Below, piece after piece: positions 1-6,646 of a DNA stretch of 11,845 nucleotides; position 1 is the first letter of the stretch, and each line of letters opens with the position of its first letter. The position numbers and the translations under genes were made by a program. Source of the stretch: JANPEZ01 sp031423155 (lineage in GTDB: Bacteria > Actinomycetota > UBA4738 > HRBIN12); the NCBI GenBank assembly GCA_031423155.1, contig JANPEZ010000085.1:1-11845 (forward strand). The letters are read 5' to 3'. The notes beneath the pieces were generated by a model that was given only the letters and a program-made list of their open reading frames with translations, was not told the origin of the DNA and ran no database searches.

Positions 1-1620
1 GTCACGACCCCCTATCAGGAACTTGCCAAGCGTTCCCACGTCCATCAGCGAGACCCGCTCACGGACTGCGCGGTACTCCTCGGCCGCGTCGCCGTAGTTG
101 TAGGGGCGCTTCCAACTCCCCGACCAGTCGAGCAGAGCCCCCGCGCCAAGATGCGCGTCGTGAAGCGAGGTCCGCTTCTCGATGACCTCGTTTACGCCGC
201 CGGCTATATCGGCGAGGCGAACGGTACGCGCGGGTGGGCGTGCCGTCGTACGCGCGCCCGCCGCCGGCGAGCCCGAGCCCGCACGTGCGAACGCCGCCAG
301 GTGCCGTCCGCACATCGTGCCCTGACACGGGCCCATCGTCGCGGTCGTGTACCTCTTCAAGATCTCCGAGTTCGTCCAGCCCTCCGCCCAAGCGGCCTTC
401 AACTCGGACACACCGACGTCTTCGCAGAGGCAGACGTAGCCGGACTCACCGAGCTCGGCGTCGGCTCCCGCGTCCACGACGTCTCCCACGCCGGTCACGG
501 GAAGGTCCGTGCCCATCCGCAGCAGGCCGTCCCGCGGCGCGAGCCCGACCGACATAACCAACGTGTCGCAGCCGACGCGGAACTCACCCTCGGGAGACGC
601 GACCAACACCGCGTTCACGTTCTTGCGCCCCTCGGCTTCGACGACCCGGCCATCGACGATCGTGCGCTCGACGCCGGAAGGCACCGAAGCGGACAGCGAC
701 TCCGGCACCAACGCTGCAGCCACAACGACACCGGCCGCCTGCAAGATCGCGATGTGTTCCAGACCCTCGGGCCCGTCGGCCGCGACGACGGCTCGCGCAC
801 CCGGCTTCACACCGTGAACACCTGCCATGCGCGCCGCGCCACGGCCCAACCAAACGCCCGGGATGTCTTTGCCCTTGAAAACCGCGTGGGTCTCGACCGC
901 CCCGGTGGCAACTATCACGCGGCCGGGATCCACCTGAACCAGCTCATCTGGCCCCACAAGGGGAACCAGTGGTCCCTCGTAGATCCCGACGGCCGTGTGG
1001 CGCTCCAAGACCTGGACGCCGGCGAGCGTCAGTTGCTCGATGCGGTCACGCGCAGGTCCCGGCGGGAGCTTCTCGCCCAGAAGCCCTTCGTCGCAGACGA
1101 TCACGGACTCACCTTGAGCGGCGGCCGCTGCTGCGGCCGACAGTCCGGCCACTCCCCCGCCGATCACCAGGACATCGCAGCGGACGTGACTCGACCGCTT
1201 GAACGATGCGGCCCGCCCGAGCGGCAGGTCGCCGATCCCGGTGTGACGGCGGATGATCTTCTCGGCGAACTCCCAGGCCCAACGCGGCCGCACGAACACC
1301 TTGTAGTAGAAACCGACAGGCATAAAGCGGTGCAGGCGATCGAGGACCGCCAGTGCGTCTCGCTCGGTCGAGGGCCATCCCGACCCTCGCTCGACCTTCT
1401 GCCCGTCAGTCGCCGGAGTGGTGCAGGCCCGGCAACCGGGCTGACCGTCGACCGTAACCAGACAGTTGGGACAGTCGCCGGTCATGCAGTAGAGCCCACG
1501 TCGCCGGTGGTACTTCAACGACCGCGTGAACGTCCGCACGCCTGAACGGAACACCGCCGAGGCCACCGTGTCGCCCTCGAGGATGGGGACCTGCTTACCC
1601 TCGAAGTCCAGAGAGCTCAC
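1..1620 (-). CDS. soxA: Sarcosine oxidase alpha subunit-like protein (partial, C-terminus beyond left edge)
   Basis: Alpha-subunit-like protein of a heterotetrameric sarcosine oxidase-type complex, which oxidatively demethylates an N-methyl amine and passes the C1 unit to tetrahydrofolate. The first 540 residues are visible; the family is usually about 950. Domains in order: an N-terminal Fer2_4 ferredoxin-like domain with C45, C50, C53 and C66 in [2Fe-2S] spacing; a Rossmann dinucleotide site with GGGVAG at 154-159 after the segment CDVLVI; a BFD-like pair with C397-x-C399 and C432-x4-C437 followed by CGRH; and from about residue 485 (HDAHLGA) the start of an aminomethyltransferase (GCV_T) folate domain. 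The GTG start overlaps the soxD stop by 4 bases (GTGA), so the two are translationally coupled. I recall classical soxA as lacking both cysteine sets, so this may be an Fe-S-containing relative acting on another secondary amine. Family assignment is firm; the exact substrate is not known. Confidence 0.9.
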   Translation of the reverse strand, partial: MSSLDFEGKQVPILEGDTVASAVFRSGVRTFTRSLKYHRRRGLYCMTGDCPNCLVTVDGQPGCRACTTPATDGQKVERGSGWPSTERDALAVLDRLHRFMPVGFYYKVFVRPRWAWEFAEKIIRRHTGIGDLPLGRAASFKRSSHVRCDVLVIGGGVAGLSAAAAAAAQGESVIVCDEGLLGEKLPPGPARDRIEQLTLAGVQVLERHTAVGIYEGPLVPLVGPDELVQVDPGRVIVATGAVETHAVFKGKDIPGVWLGRGAARMAGVHGVKPGARAVVAADGPEGLEHIAILQAAGVVVAAALVPESLSASVPSGVERTIVDGRVVEAEGRKNVNAVLVASPEGEFRVGCDTLVMSVGLAPRDGLLRMGTDLPVTGVGDVVDAGADAELGESGYVCLCEDVGVSELKAAWAEGWTNSEILKRYTTATMGPCQGTMCGRHLAAFARAGSGSPAAGARTTARPPARTVRLADIAGGVNEVIEKRTSLHDAHLGAGALLDWSGSWKRPYNYGDAAEEYRAVRERVSLMDVGTLGKFLIGGRD

Positions 1621-1850
1621 TGCTCGCCGATCAGGTTGTCGACCGTGTCGCGGGTGAGCGTCAGCCAGCGCCGGCAGCCGTAGAGGTGGTACCAGCGCTC
1701 CTCCTGCGGACCGGGGGCGTTCTCGCGCAGGTACACCCGCTCGAAGTCCTCATCCGCAGAACCGGCCGAGATCGCACGCAGTTCTCCTCCGAAGGTGAAC
1801 TCGTCGTAGGGGCGAAGCCCGCAGTTGGGGCAGGGGATCTTCAGGCTCAT
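1617..1850 (-). CDS. soxD: Sarcosine oxidase delta subunit (zinc-binding)
   Basis: Small delta subunit of the sarcosine oxidase-type complex, with 77 residues from the chosen ATG. The likely zinc ligands are all present: C7 and C10 in CPNCG, H55 and C59 in the segment ERWYHLYGCRRW. The family signatures EFTFGGE, YLREN and RDT are also intact. A Shine-Dalgarno GGGAGGT at 1867-1861 fits the ATG at 1850 (about 10 bases away). The in-frame GTG codons at 1862 and 1859 lie too close to it, although a start at 1862 would give 81 residues. The gene is first in its operon and overlaps soxA by 4 bases. In the usual order soxB-soxD-soxA-soxG, soxB stands just upstream; here that place is taken by a divergent exonuclease gene. 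Confidence 0.92.
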   Translation of the reverse strand: MSLKIPCPNCGLRPYDEFTFGGELRAISAGSADEDFERVYLRENAPGPQEERWYHLYGCRRWLTLTRDTVDNLIGEQ

Positions 1851-1869
1851 CGGGCTCACCACCTCCCAG

Positions 1870-1900
1870 CTGACCTGAGGTCAGGCGCGCAACGCGCGCC
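1870..1900 (-). promoter_or_regulatory. Twin palindromes upstream of soxD (candidate operator or leader hairpins)
   Basis: Two perfect inverted repeats share one base. CTGACCTGAGGTCAG at 1870-1884 has 7-base arms around one base. GGCGCGCAACGCGCGCC at 1884-1900 has 7-base arms around AAC. The first ends 3 bases from the soxD Shine-Dalgarno at 1867-1861. A -10-like TATCGT on the minus strand at 1926-1921 would place both in the 5' leader. They could be a repressor operator for the sox genes, or RNA hairpins controlling access to the ribosome site. The symmetry is seen directly; the role is inferred. Confidence 0.5.
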
Positions 1901-1976
1901 CATGCGGACGCGCGGACCTCACGATACCGCCCCCCCGAGTAGGCCAGCATTCGGACCCGGTGACCCGGGGTCGCGT

Positions 1977-2004
1977 TTGCGGACACGGCCCCTCGGCGTA
2001 GGCT
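1977..2004 (+). promoter_or_regulatory. Candidate leaderless promoter of the exonuclease gene
   Basis: A -35-like TTGCGG at 1977-1982 is followed after 16 bases by TAGGCT at 1999-2004, which fits the actinobacterial -10 pattern TANNNT. Only 7 bases separate it from the GTG at 2012 and there is no Shine-Dalgarno, so transcription probably starts at or next to the start codon. Confidence 0.5.
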
Positions 2005-2011
2005 TCGGGCC

Positions 2012-2908
2012 GTGACATATCGCGTCCTGCTCGATGTCTCCAGCCTCATGTACAGAGCGTTCTTCGCGATGGGCGATACGTCTCACTCGAAGGACGGCCG
2101 ACCGACCGGCGCTGTCCACGGGTATCTCGACATGGTCGTGCGCCTGGCCAACAACCGCCACCCCGACGAGATCGTCCACGTCTTCGACCACGAGTGGCGC
2201 CCCACCGCCCGCACCGACATCTACCCCGCCTACAAGGCCAACCGGCCGCCGGACCCGGAGGCCCTTCCTCCGCAGTTCCTGATGCTTCACGAGGTGCTCG
2301 ATGCGACCGGCATGCTCCAGGCGCAGACCAGAGGTTGGGAGGCCGAGGACGCGATCGGCGCCTTCTGCGACGAGGCCCGAGAAGAGGACCGGATCGAGAT
2401 GGTCAGCGGCGACCGCGACCTCATCCAGCTCGTACGAGACCCGGTCATCAAGCTCCTCTTCACCGTTCGCGGCGTCTCGGAACTGCACGGGTTCGACGAG
2501 GCCGCCGTTCTGGACAAGTACGGAGTGCCCGCAAGTCGATACGGCGAGTTCGCCATCTTGCGCGGCGATCCGAGCGACGGCCTGCCCGGCGTAAGAGGCG
2601 TCGGCGAGAAGACGGCGCTCGCGCTGGTGCAGACCTACGGCACTTTCGAGGACATGCTCAAGGACGCCGCCTCGGCCGAGCCGAAGCCAGGTCCGCTGAA
2701 GGGAAAGCCCGCCCTGCGCGCGCGGCTACTCGCCTCGGTCGATTACATCGAAGCGATGCGAACGTTGGTGCCGGTCAACTCGAGCGCGCCCTTGGATCTT
2801 CGCGCCGGTGAACGCGACGACGAGGCTTTGAAAGCACTTGCCGAGGACCTGGGGATCGCAGGCCCGGCCAAGCGTCTGATGGCCGCGCTCGACGCCCTGG
2901 AACGCTAG
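2012..2908 (+). CDS. Stand-alone 5'-3' exonuclease (FEN / PolA N-terminal type)
   Basis: Cytosolic 5' nuclease of the flap endonuclease family, related to the N-terminal domain of DNA polymerase I. It is expected to remove RNA primers and 5' flaps in replication and repair. The protein has 298 residues, typical for stand-alone versions, with no polymerase domain following. Metal-binding acidic residues are in the expected places: D8 (LLDVSSLMYRAFF), D59 (VHVFD), E110/E112/D113 (EAEDAIG), D134/D136 (SGDRDLIQLV), and D186/D189 in GDPSDGLPG. The last runs into the helix-hairpin-helix GVRGVGEKTA at about 194-202. The Asn usual in SDNIPG is Gly here (SDGLPG). The GTG start is chosen because the conserved first strand begins at residue 3 and a -10 box lies just upstream. 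Its basic residues R68-R78 match the helical arch region (YPAYKANRPP). Confidence 0.93.
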   Translation: MTYRVLLDVSSLMYRAFFAMGDTSHSKDGRPTGAVHGYLDMVVRLANNRHPDEIVHVFDHEWRPTARTDIYPAYKANRPPDPEALPPQFLMLHEVLDATGMLQAQTRGWEAEDAIGAFCDEAREEDRIEMVSGDRDLIQLVRDPVIKLLFTVRGVSELHGFDEAAVLDKYGVPASRYGEFAILRGDPSDGLPGVRGVGEKTALALVQTYGTFEDMLKDAASAEPKPGPLKGKPALRARLLASVDYIEAMRTLVPVNSSAPLDLRAGERDDEALKALAEDLGIAGPAKRLMAALDALER

Positions 2909-2938
2909 AACCCCGGGGCCTGCCTCGGACCCGGGGTT
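2909..2938. terminator. Bidirectional hairpin between convergent genes
   Basis: A perfect 9-base inverted repeat, AACCCCGGG at 2909-2917 and CCCGGGGTT at 2930-2938, has a 12-base loop. It begins one base after the exonuclease stop and lies 20 bases before the end of the convergent lipoprotein gene. No T-run follows on either strand, so this would be a GC-rich, U-less terminator of the kind common in actinobacteria. Confidence 0.55.
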
Positions 2939-2957
2939 CGCGTAGCGCTCTGTTCTG

Positions 2958-3788
2958 CTAGCTCTCCGCTGGTGGAGCCGGAGGCGTTCCGTCCGCCGGA
3001 GGAACCGGCGGAGCCGGCGGCGGCTCGGAAGCCATCGGCGCGGCGGGTGCAGCCATCGGGTCGGTAGCAGTAGCGCCCATCCCGGCATCTGCAGCCATCG
3101 CCGGAGCGGCCTTCTTCTTGCGCATCATCACGACGGCGCCGACGATCAGCGCCAACACGACCACCGCGATGATGATCAGCATCGACGAAGACGACGAACC
3201 CGATCCGATCGCGCTGGCGGTCGCGGTCAGCTCCGTCACCTCACCGATCGTAGGAGTCCAGGTGACCTTGTTGCCATCGATCTCTCCGCTCGACTCGCTC
3301 ACGGCGCCGGGGAACTCGATGGTTATCGAAAGCTCGGCCTTCTTCATCGCCTCTTCGAGCGTGGCATCGGCGGTCGGATCGCCGGTCGCGCCCGTTCCGC
3401 TCGAAAGGTCCATGGTTCCGGTAACCCTGAAGACGTCGCCGTCACGCACGATCTTCAGCTCATCCGAACTCCCGGTGAACTCGGTCAGGGGCACGCCTGA
3501 GAACGCGTACTCCTTGCCGACGAAAGTGTCGTCCTCGTAGTCCTTGGTTGTGGCGCCCGGTAGGTCGCTCGGCAGTCCGCTGCCGGCGCCGCTCTGACTC
3601 AGCAAGTCGTCGACCGACTGCCCCGACAGGGCGATCAGCTGCTTGTCGAATGCGAAGATGATGGAACCGCTCGCCGTGTTATCCGACGAGATCTTCAGGT
3701 TCATGTTCAGCTTCAAACAGCTCGTGAGCAGCAGCAGCAGCGCAGCAGCCCCGAGCATCGTGAATCTCATGGAGCCCCTCAGCTTCAC
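2958..3788 (-). CDS. LppM-like lipoprotein with C-terminal membrane anchor
   Basis: Exported lipoprotein, 276 residues from the GTG at 3788. The N-terminus has basic residues, a Leu-rich core and the lipobox LLTSC with lipidated C24. The first part after it (LKLNMNLKISSDNTASGSI) resembles the LppM domain of actinobacterial lipoproteins. An Asp/Ser/Thr-rich extracytoplasmic domain follows. A transmembrane helix spans about 203-222, and MMRKKK fixes the end in the cytoplasm. The tail is Ala/Pro-rich (about 227-276). The protein would thus be held by both a lipid and a helix. The start at 3788 has AGGGGAGG 4 bases upstream; the ATG at 3770 with AGGGG is a good alternative and gives a shorter signal peptide. 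A reading frame extends to 3827 but lacks support. The biochemical role is unknown; mycobacterial LppM has been linked to host interaction, which need not apply here. Confidence 0.82.
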   Translation of the reverse strand: MKLRGSMRFTMLGAAALLLLLTSCLKLNMNLKISSDNTASGSIIFAFDKQLIALSGQSVDDLLSQSGAGSGLPSDLPGATTKDYEDDTFVGKEYAFSGVPLTEFTGSSDELKIVRDGDVFRVTGTMDLSSGTGATGDPTADATLEEAMKKAELSITIEFPGAVSESSGEIDGNKVTWTPTIGEVTELTATASAIGSGSSSSSMLIIIAVVVLALIVGAVVMMRKKKAAPAMAADAGMGATATDPMAAPAAPMASEPPPAPPVPPADGTPPAPPAES

Positions 3789-3814
3789 GGTGCCTCCCCT
3801 GTTGTGTGCGACAG

Positions 3815-3820
3815 AGCCTA
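3815..3820 (-). promoter_or_regulatory. Candidate -10 box of the LppM-like gene
   Basis: TAGGCT on the minus strand, identical to the -10 box proposed for the exonuclease gene, lies 26 bases upstream of the GTG at 3788. It leaves room for a short leader holding the Shine-Dalgarno AGGGGAGG. No convincing -35 is seen. Confidence 0.3.
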
Positions 3821-3856
3821 GCTTCACCTAGGGGGTGTACGCCAGCACGTACCGGA

Positions 3857-3862
3857 TAGCCT
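3857..3862 (+). promoter_or_regulatory. Candidate leaderless -10 box of the methyltransferase-like gene
   Basis: TAGCCT fits TANNNT and ends 6 bases before the GTG at 3869. There is no Shine-Dalgarno. The -35 region (GTGTAC near 3835) is weak. Confidence 0.4.
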
Positions 3863-3868
3863 GTCGGC

Positions 3869-4345
3869 GTGAAGGATCGACGGACCCTTACCGCCTACGG
3901 TCTGCTGGGGGTGCAGCTCCTCCTTCTGGCCGGTGTCTTCCTCCTGCCGGGAGGTGATGACTGGACGGTTCCCCGATGGCTCACGCAGGTCGCGGGCGGG
4001 TTGGAAGTGCTGGGACTGCTGGTCCTGGGTATCGGACTGGTCGGCCTCGGCGGATCGCTGACGCCGCTGCCTATCCCGGTCGCGAAGGGCCGGCTCAAGG
4101 TCGGGGGTATCTACCGGTTCGTGCGCCACCCCATCTACTCGGGCCTGACGGTGCTCGCCGCGGGGAGCGCGATCGGCTCTGCCAGCATCGCGGTAGCCGG
4201 CGCGGCGCTCGCGTTGGTGGCTTGGCTGGCGATCAAGGCCCGCTGGGAGGAGGCCCGCCTGAGGGAGCACTACGCCGACTACGCGGCTTACGCCGAGCGC
4301 ACGCCCGCATTCATCCCGTTCTTGAAGCGCGCCCACCGCCCATAG
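3869..4345 (+). CDS. Isoprenylcysteine carboxyl methyltransferase-like integral membrane protein
   Basis: Small membrane protein of 158 residues, of the ICMT/phospholipid-methyltransferase type, which transfers methyl groups from S-adenosylmethionine at the membrane. Hydrophobic segments lie at about 8-26, 40-61 and 92-122. The family hallmark follows the second: GGIYRFVRHPIYSGL at 79-93, including H87-P88, where the SAM cofactor is bound in relatives. A C-terminal RWEEARLREHYADYAAY (125-141) provides the conserved acidic and Tyr residues. Bacterial members rarely have a known substrate because bacteria lack prenylated CAAX proteins, so lipid or small-molecule methylation is more likely. It is divergent from the lipoprotein gene and lies 9 bases before the LLM oxidoreductase gene. 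Confidence 0.85.
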   Translation: MKDRRTLTAYGLLGVQLLLLAGVFLLPGGDDWTVPRWLTQVAGGLEVLGLLVLGIGLVGLGGSLTPLPIPVAKGRLKVGGIYRFVRHPIYSGLTVLAAGSAIGSASIAVAGAALALVAWLAIKARWEEARLREHYADYAAYAERTPAFIPFLKRAHRP

Positions 4346-4348
4346 ACT
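4322..4348 (+). promoter_or_regulatory. Candidate internal leaderless promoter of the LLM oxidoreductase gene
   Basis: TAGACT at 4343-4348 fits TANNNT and its first three bases are the stop codon of the upstream gene. Six bases separate it from the GTG at 4355. TTGAAG at 4322-4327 is a possible -35 with a short 15-base spacer. The gene could therefore be transcribed separately from its neighbour. Confidence 0.38.
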
Positions 4349-4354
4349 GCGACC

Positions 4355-5254
4355 GTGACCAGACCCCTGGAAGTCGGCATCCAGCTCCCGGAGGTCGAGC
4401 GCGATGTCCGCTGGCCCGAGTACGTCGCGATGGCTCGCGCGGCCGAGGCCGCCGGATTCGACTCCATCTGGCTGGGCGATCACCTCCTCTACAGGAACGA
4501 CGGCCGCCCCGAGAGGGGACCCTGGGAAGCCTGGACGATGCTTGCCGGCCTGGCCGCGATCACGGAGAGGGTCAAGCTCGGACCCCTCATCGCCTGCGCC
4601 GGCTTCCACGCCCCCGCGATGCTGGCCAAGATCATCGCGACGGTCGACGAGATCTGTGGTGGCCGCCTGATACTCGGGCTCGGTGCCGGATGGAACCGCC
4701 CCGATTTCGAGGCCTTCGGACTCCCCTACGACCATCGCGTCGATCGTTTCGAGGAGTCCTTCGAGATCGTGAGGCGACTTCTTGCGGGCGAACGAGTCAC
4801 CTACGAGGGCAGCTACCACCGGGTGGACGACTGCGTCCTGCTGCCCGCCCCGACGCGCCGAGTTCCCATCATGATCGGCAGCAACGGCGAGAGGGTGCTG
4901 TCGATCGCACTCCCCCATGCCGACGCATGGAACTGCTGGTACGACCTTTACGGCAACACGCCAGAGGGCTTCTCGCAGATGAGCACCGCGGTGGACGAAG
5001 CTGCCAGAACCTGCGGACGCGAGCCCGGAAGCATCCGCCGCAGTGCATGCGCGCTGGTGGAACTGGAGGGCGCATCGGGAAGGCGGCCGAAGGACGTCGA
5101 CATCCCCCCTGTGGGCGGATCGCCGGAGCAGATCGCGCGCAGCTTGAGGTCGTTCGCTGAAGCGGGCGCGGACGAGGCGATCCTGGTGGTCAACCCCATC
5201 ACGGAAGACTCGATCCTGGCTCTCGGCGCCGCCGTGGCGGAACTGGACCGCTAG
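4355..5254 (+). CDS. LLM class flavin-dependent oxidoreductase (luciferase-like)
   Basis: Cytosolic TIM-barrel oxidoreductase of the bacterial luciferase-like family, 299 residues, using FMN or, as often in actinobacteria, coenzyme F420. Visible hallmarks are the N-terminal strand LEVGIQLP (5-12), AAEAAGFDSIWLGDHL (29-44), the segment TERVKLGPLI (70-79), GGRLILGLGAGWNRPDFEAFG (split across 102-122), HRVDRFEE (127-134), and RVPIMIGSNGERVL (169-182). The C-terminus GGSPEQIARSLRSFAEAGADEAIL is the usual binding-loop and last-helix region. The cofactor cannot be decided from motifs alone, and the substrate is unknown. The gene ends in a CTAG that also holds the stop of the convergent gene. Confidence 0.92.
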   Translation: MTRPLEVGIQLPEVERDVRWPEYVAMARAAEAAGFDSIWLGDHLLYRNDGRPERGPWEAWTMLAGLAAITERVKLGPLIACAGFHAPAMLAKIIATVDEICGGRLILGLGAGWNRPDFEAFGLPYDHRVDRFEESFEIVRRLLAGERVTYEGSYHRVDDCVLLPAPTRRVPIMIGSNGERVLSIALPHADAWNCWYDLYGNTPEGFSQMSTAVDEAARTCGREPGSIRRSACALVELEGASGRRPKDVDIPPVGGSPEQIARSLRSFAEAGADEAILVVNPITEDSILALGAAVAELDR

Positions 5255-6552
5255 GGGGCCGGAACCGGATCCTTAGGATCAGGCCCGGGAAGGATCATCA
5301 CCGCGTTCGGCACCGAACGCTCGTCGGCGCCGGAGGCGACGTCCGGCCGGTTGACGAGACACCCGACGGTAAGCAGCGTCTCGCACCAAGCTCCCTGCAA
5401 CTTCGTGTACATGGTCGCCGACCCTCCGCCGTCCAGATTCAACGCCGCGTATGCCCCCAGCGAGTCGATCAGGAATGCGGCGAAGTCGTCCAAGGTGATC
5501 CCCGTTGACCACCCCGGCTGACGACCGTCCACCACTATCAACATCACCTTGCAGCCGGGAAGGCCCGTCACGCAGGGCTCGGTCACCGCCACCGCGCTGC
5601 GTGGCTGCGCCTCGCACAGGGGCTTCCTGTCCGAAGCGGGACAGAAGAACACACCTCCGGGGTCGGTGCCTGCCGGTGCTCCCTGGCTCACCAGGATCGG
5701 CCGCCCGCCTATGCCGTCGAGGATCCCCGGCCAGCCGTACTGCCACCTGAAACCCACCTTGGTCCCGAAGGGCAAGTTCTCCAATGTGGTCTCAGCAGCC
5801 GAGCCATCGACCGCCGAGAGAACGAGGCTGTTGGCCGTGACCGGCACATAGACGCCGCAGATCTTGGCCTTATCGACCTCATAGGTAACCCGGACGCCGT
5901 TGTCGCCCGAGGCCCACCGGAAGTCCGGCGGATCCGTCCTCTTGAGGCGGACCTTGCAATTCGATCTGTTCGGCAACTGAGCCGTCCCCCCCCTCGGGGT
6001 GAAGCCGACGATCTCTTGACCCGTTGGCGGCCCGGCGTTGAGATGAGCCAGCGGGATCGTTGCCGTATCGGTCAGAAGGTCCATGTGCAGGGAGGGGTTG
6101 CCGAGGTAGGCCGTCGGTGTGTTCAGGTTGTAGGGATTCGCGGCGGTCATCGCGAAGGCACCGAGGGTGTTCTCGATGCCGCTGCCCCACAGCTCACCGT
6201 CCTGGAGGTAAGCGTGCTGGACGAACGGCGGCGTCTCGAAAGCCCCGAAGTCGCCGCTGATCGCTGCGATGCCCTTGTGGCTGATGGCGATCTGGGACGT
6301 CGGCTTCACGCTTGAAAGCGTCGAACCGGCCGCGTAGGTGTCGATGGTCGCGAGCTTGGAAAGATCGACCGTATCGGTGATGACCCAGACCTTGCGGGTG
6401 TCGGGAAGGTCGTAAAGCCTGACGGTCACACCAGCACGAAGCTTGTAGGTCCAGGTGTAGGGGACCGGAGCGGCCGAGGATGCGCCGACCAGGGTGGATG
6501 CGAATATAGCCGCCGCGACGGTCAGCGCGGCGATGCGCGTGCGATATCTCAA
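5251..6552 (-). CDS. Secreted phosphodiester glycosidase family protein (NAGPA / DUF2233)
   Basis: Exported protein of 433 residues, related to N-acetylglucosamine-1-phosphodiester alpha-N-acetylglucosaminidase. Bacterial relatives act on envelope or capsule phosphodiester sugars. A signal peptide occupies about residues 1-28 (RYRTRIAALTVAAAIFAS, then SSAA). Family motifs cluster at the C-terminal end: PRSAVAV (317-323), VVDGRQPGWSTGITLDDFA (about 340-358), NLDGGGSATM (372-381), NRPD (401-404) and ERSVPNAVMI (411-420). The TTG start at 6552 is preferred because GAGGAG lies 5 bases upstream and the signal peptide then begins at the start codon; the frame extends to 6594 without a better start. 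The middle (about 150-300) is less conserved and carries paired cysteines. The substrate is unknown. Confidence 0.88.
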   Translation of the reverse strand: MRYRTRIAALTVAAAIFASTLVGASSAAPVPYTWTYKLRAGVTVRLYDLPDTRKVWVITDTVDLSKLATIDTYAAGSTLSSVKPTSQIAISHKGIAAISGDFGAFETPPFVQHAYLQDGELWGSGIENTLGAFAMTAANPYNLNTPTAYLGNPSLHMDLLTDTATIPLAHLNAGPPTGQEIVGFTPRGGTAQLPNRSNCKVRLKRTDPPDFRWASGDNGVRVTYEVDKAKICGVYVPVTANSLVLSAVDGSAAETTLENLPFGTKVGFRWQYGWPGILDGIGGRPILVSQGAPAGTDPGGVFFCPASDRKPLCEAQPRSAVAVTEPCVTGLPGCKVMLIVVDGRQPGWSTGITLDDFAAFLIDSLGAYAALNLDGGGSATMYTKLQGAWCETLLTVGCLVNRPDVASGADERSVPNAVMILPGPDPKDPVPAP

Positions 6553-6575
6553 TAGGGCTCCTCGGGGTGATGGCG

Positions 6576-6605
6576 AGGATACCCCCAAGGCCACCTCGCG
6601 ACCAA
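6576..6605 (-). promoter_or_regulatory. Candidate promoter of the phosphodiester glycosidase gene
   Basis: On the minus strand TTGGTC (6605-6600) is followed after 18 bases by TATCCT (6581-6576), matching a -35 and a TANNNT -10 box. The predicted start of transcription leaves a leader of about 17 bases that contains the GAGGAG ribosome site (6563-6558). Confidence 0.42.
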
Positions 6606-6626
6606 GCGCGGATGGCCTACGACTAA

Positions 6627-6646
6627 GGGCTCAGCTTGAAGAGCCC
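6627..6646 (-). terminator. Weak hairpin over the stop codon of the small Lys-rich gene
   Basis: GGGCTC (6627-6632) and GAGCCC (6641-6646) form a 6-base stem with an 8-base loop that spans the stop codon at 6633-6631. On the minus strand TTAG follows, not a T-run. It may be a weak terminator. Confidence 0.25.

Noticed and set aside
151..1545. 464-codon open frame on the plus strand
   Set aside because: It is the antisense of soxA, which shows clear domains and cysteine motifs; the plus-strand product is Arg/His-rich with no recognisable motif, as expected of GC-rich shadow frames.
3824..4918. 364-codon open frame on the minus strand
   Set aside because: It is antisense to the same two well-supported genes and has low-complexity composition.
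3976..5160. 394-codon open frame on the plus strand
   Set aside because: It crosses the methyltransferase-like and LLM genes in another frame, and its product is Arg/Gly/Pro-rich with no family features.
5268..5280. Palindrome GATCCTTAGGATC as a terminator
   Set aside because: The stem is only 5 bases with a 3-base loop, it lies inside the glycosidase coding region, and no T-run follows.
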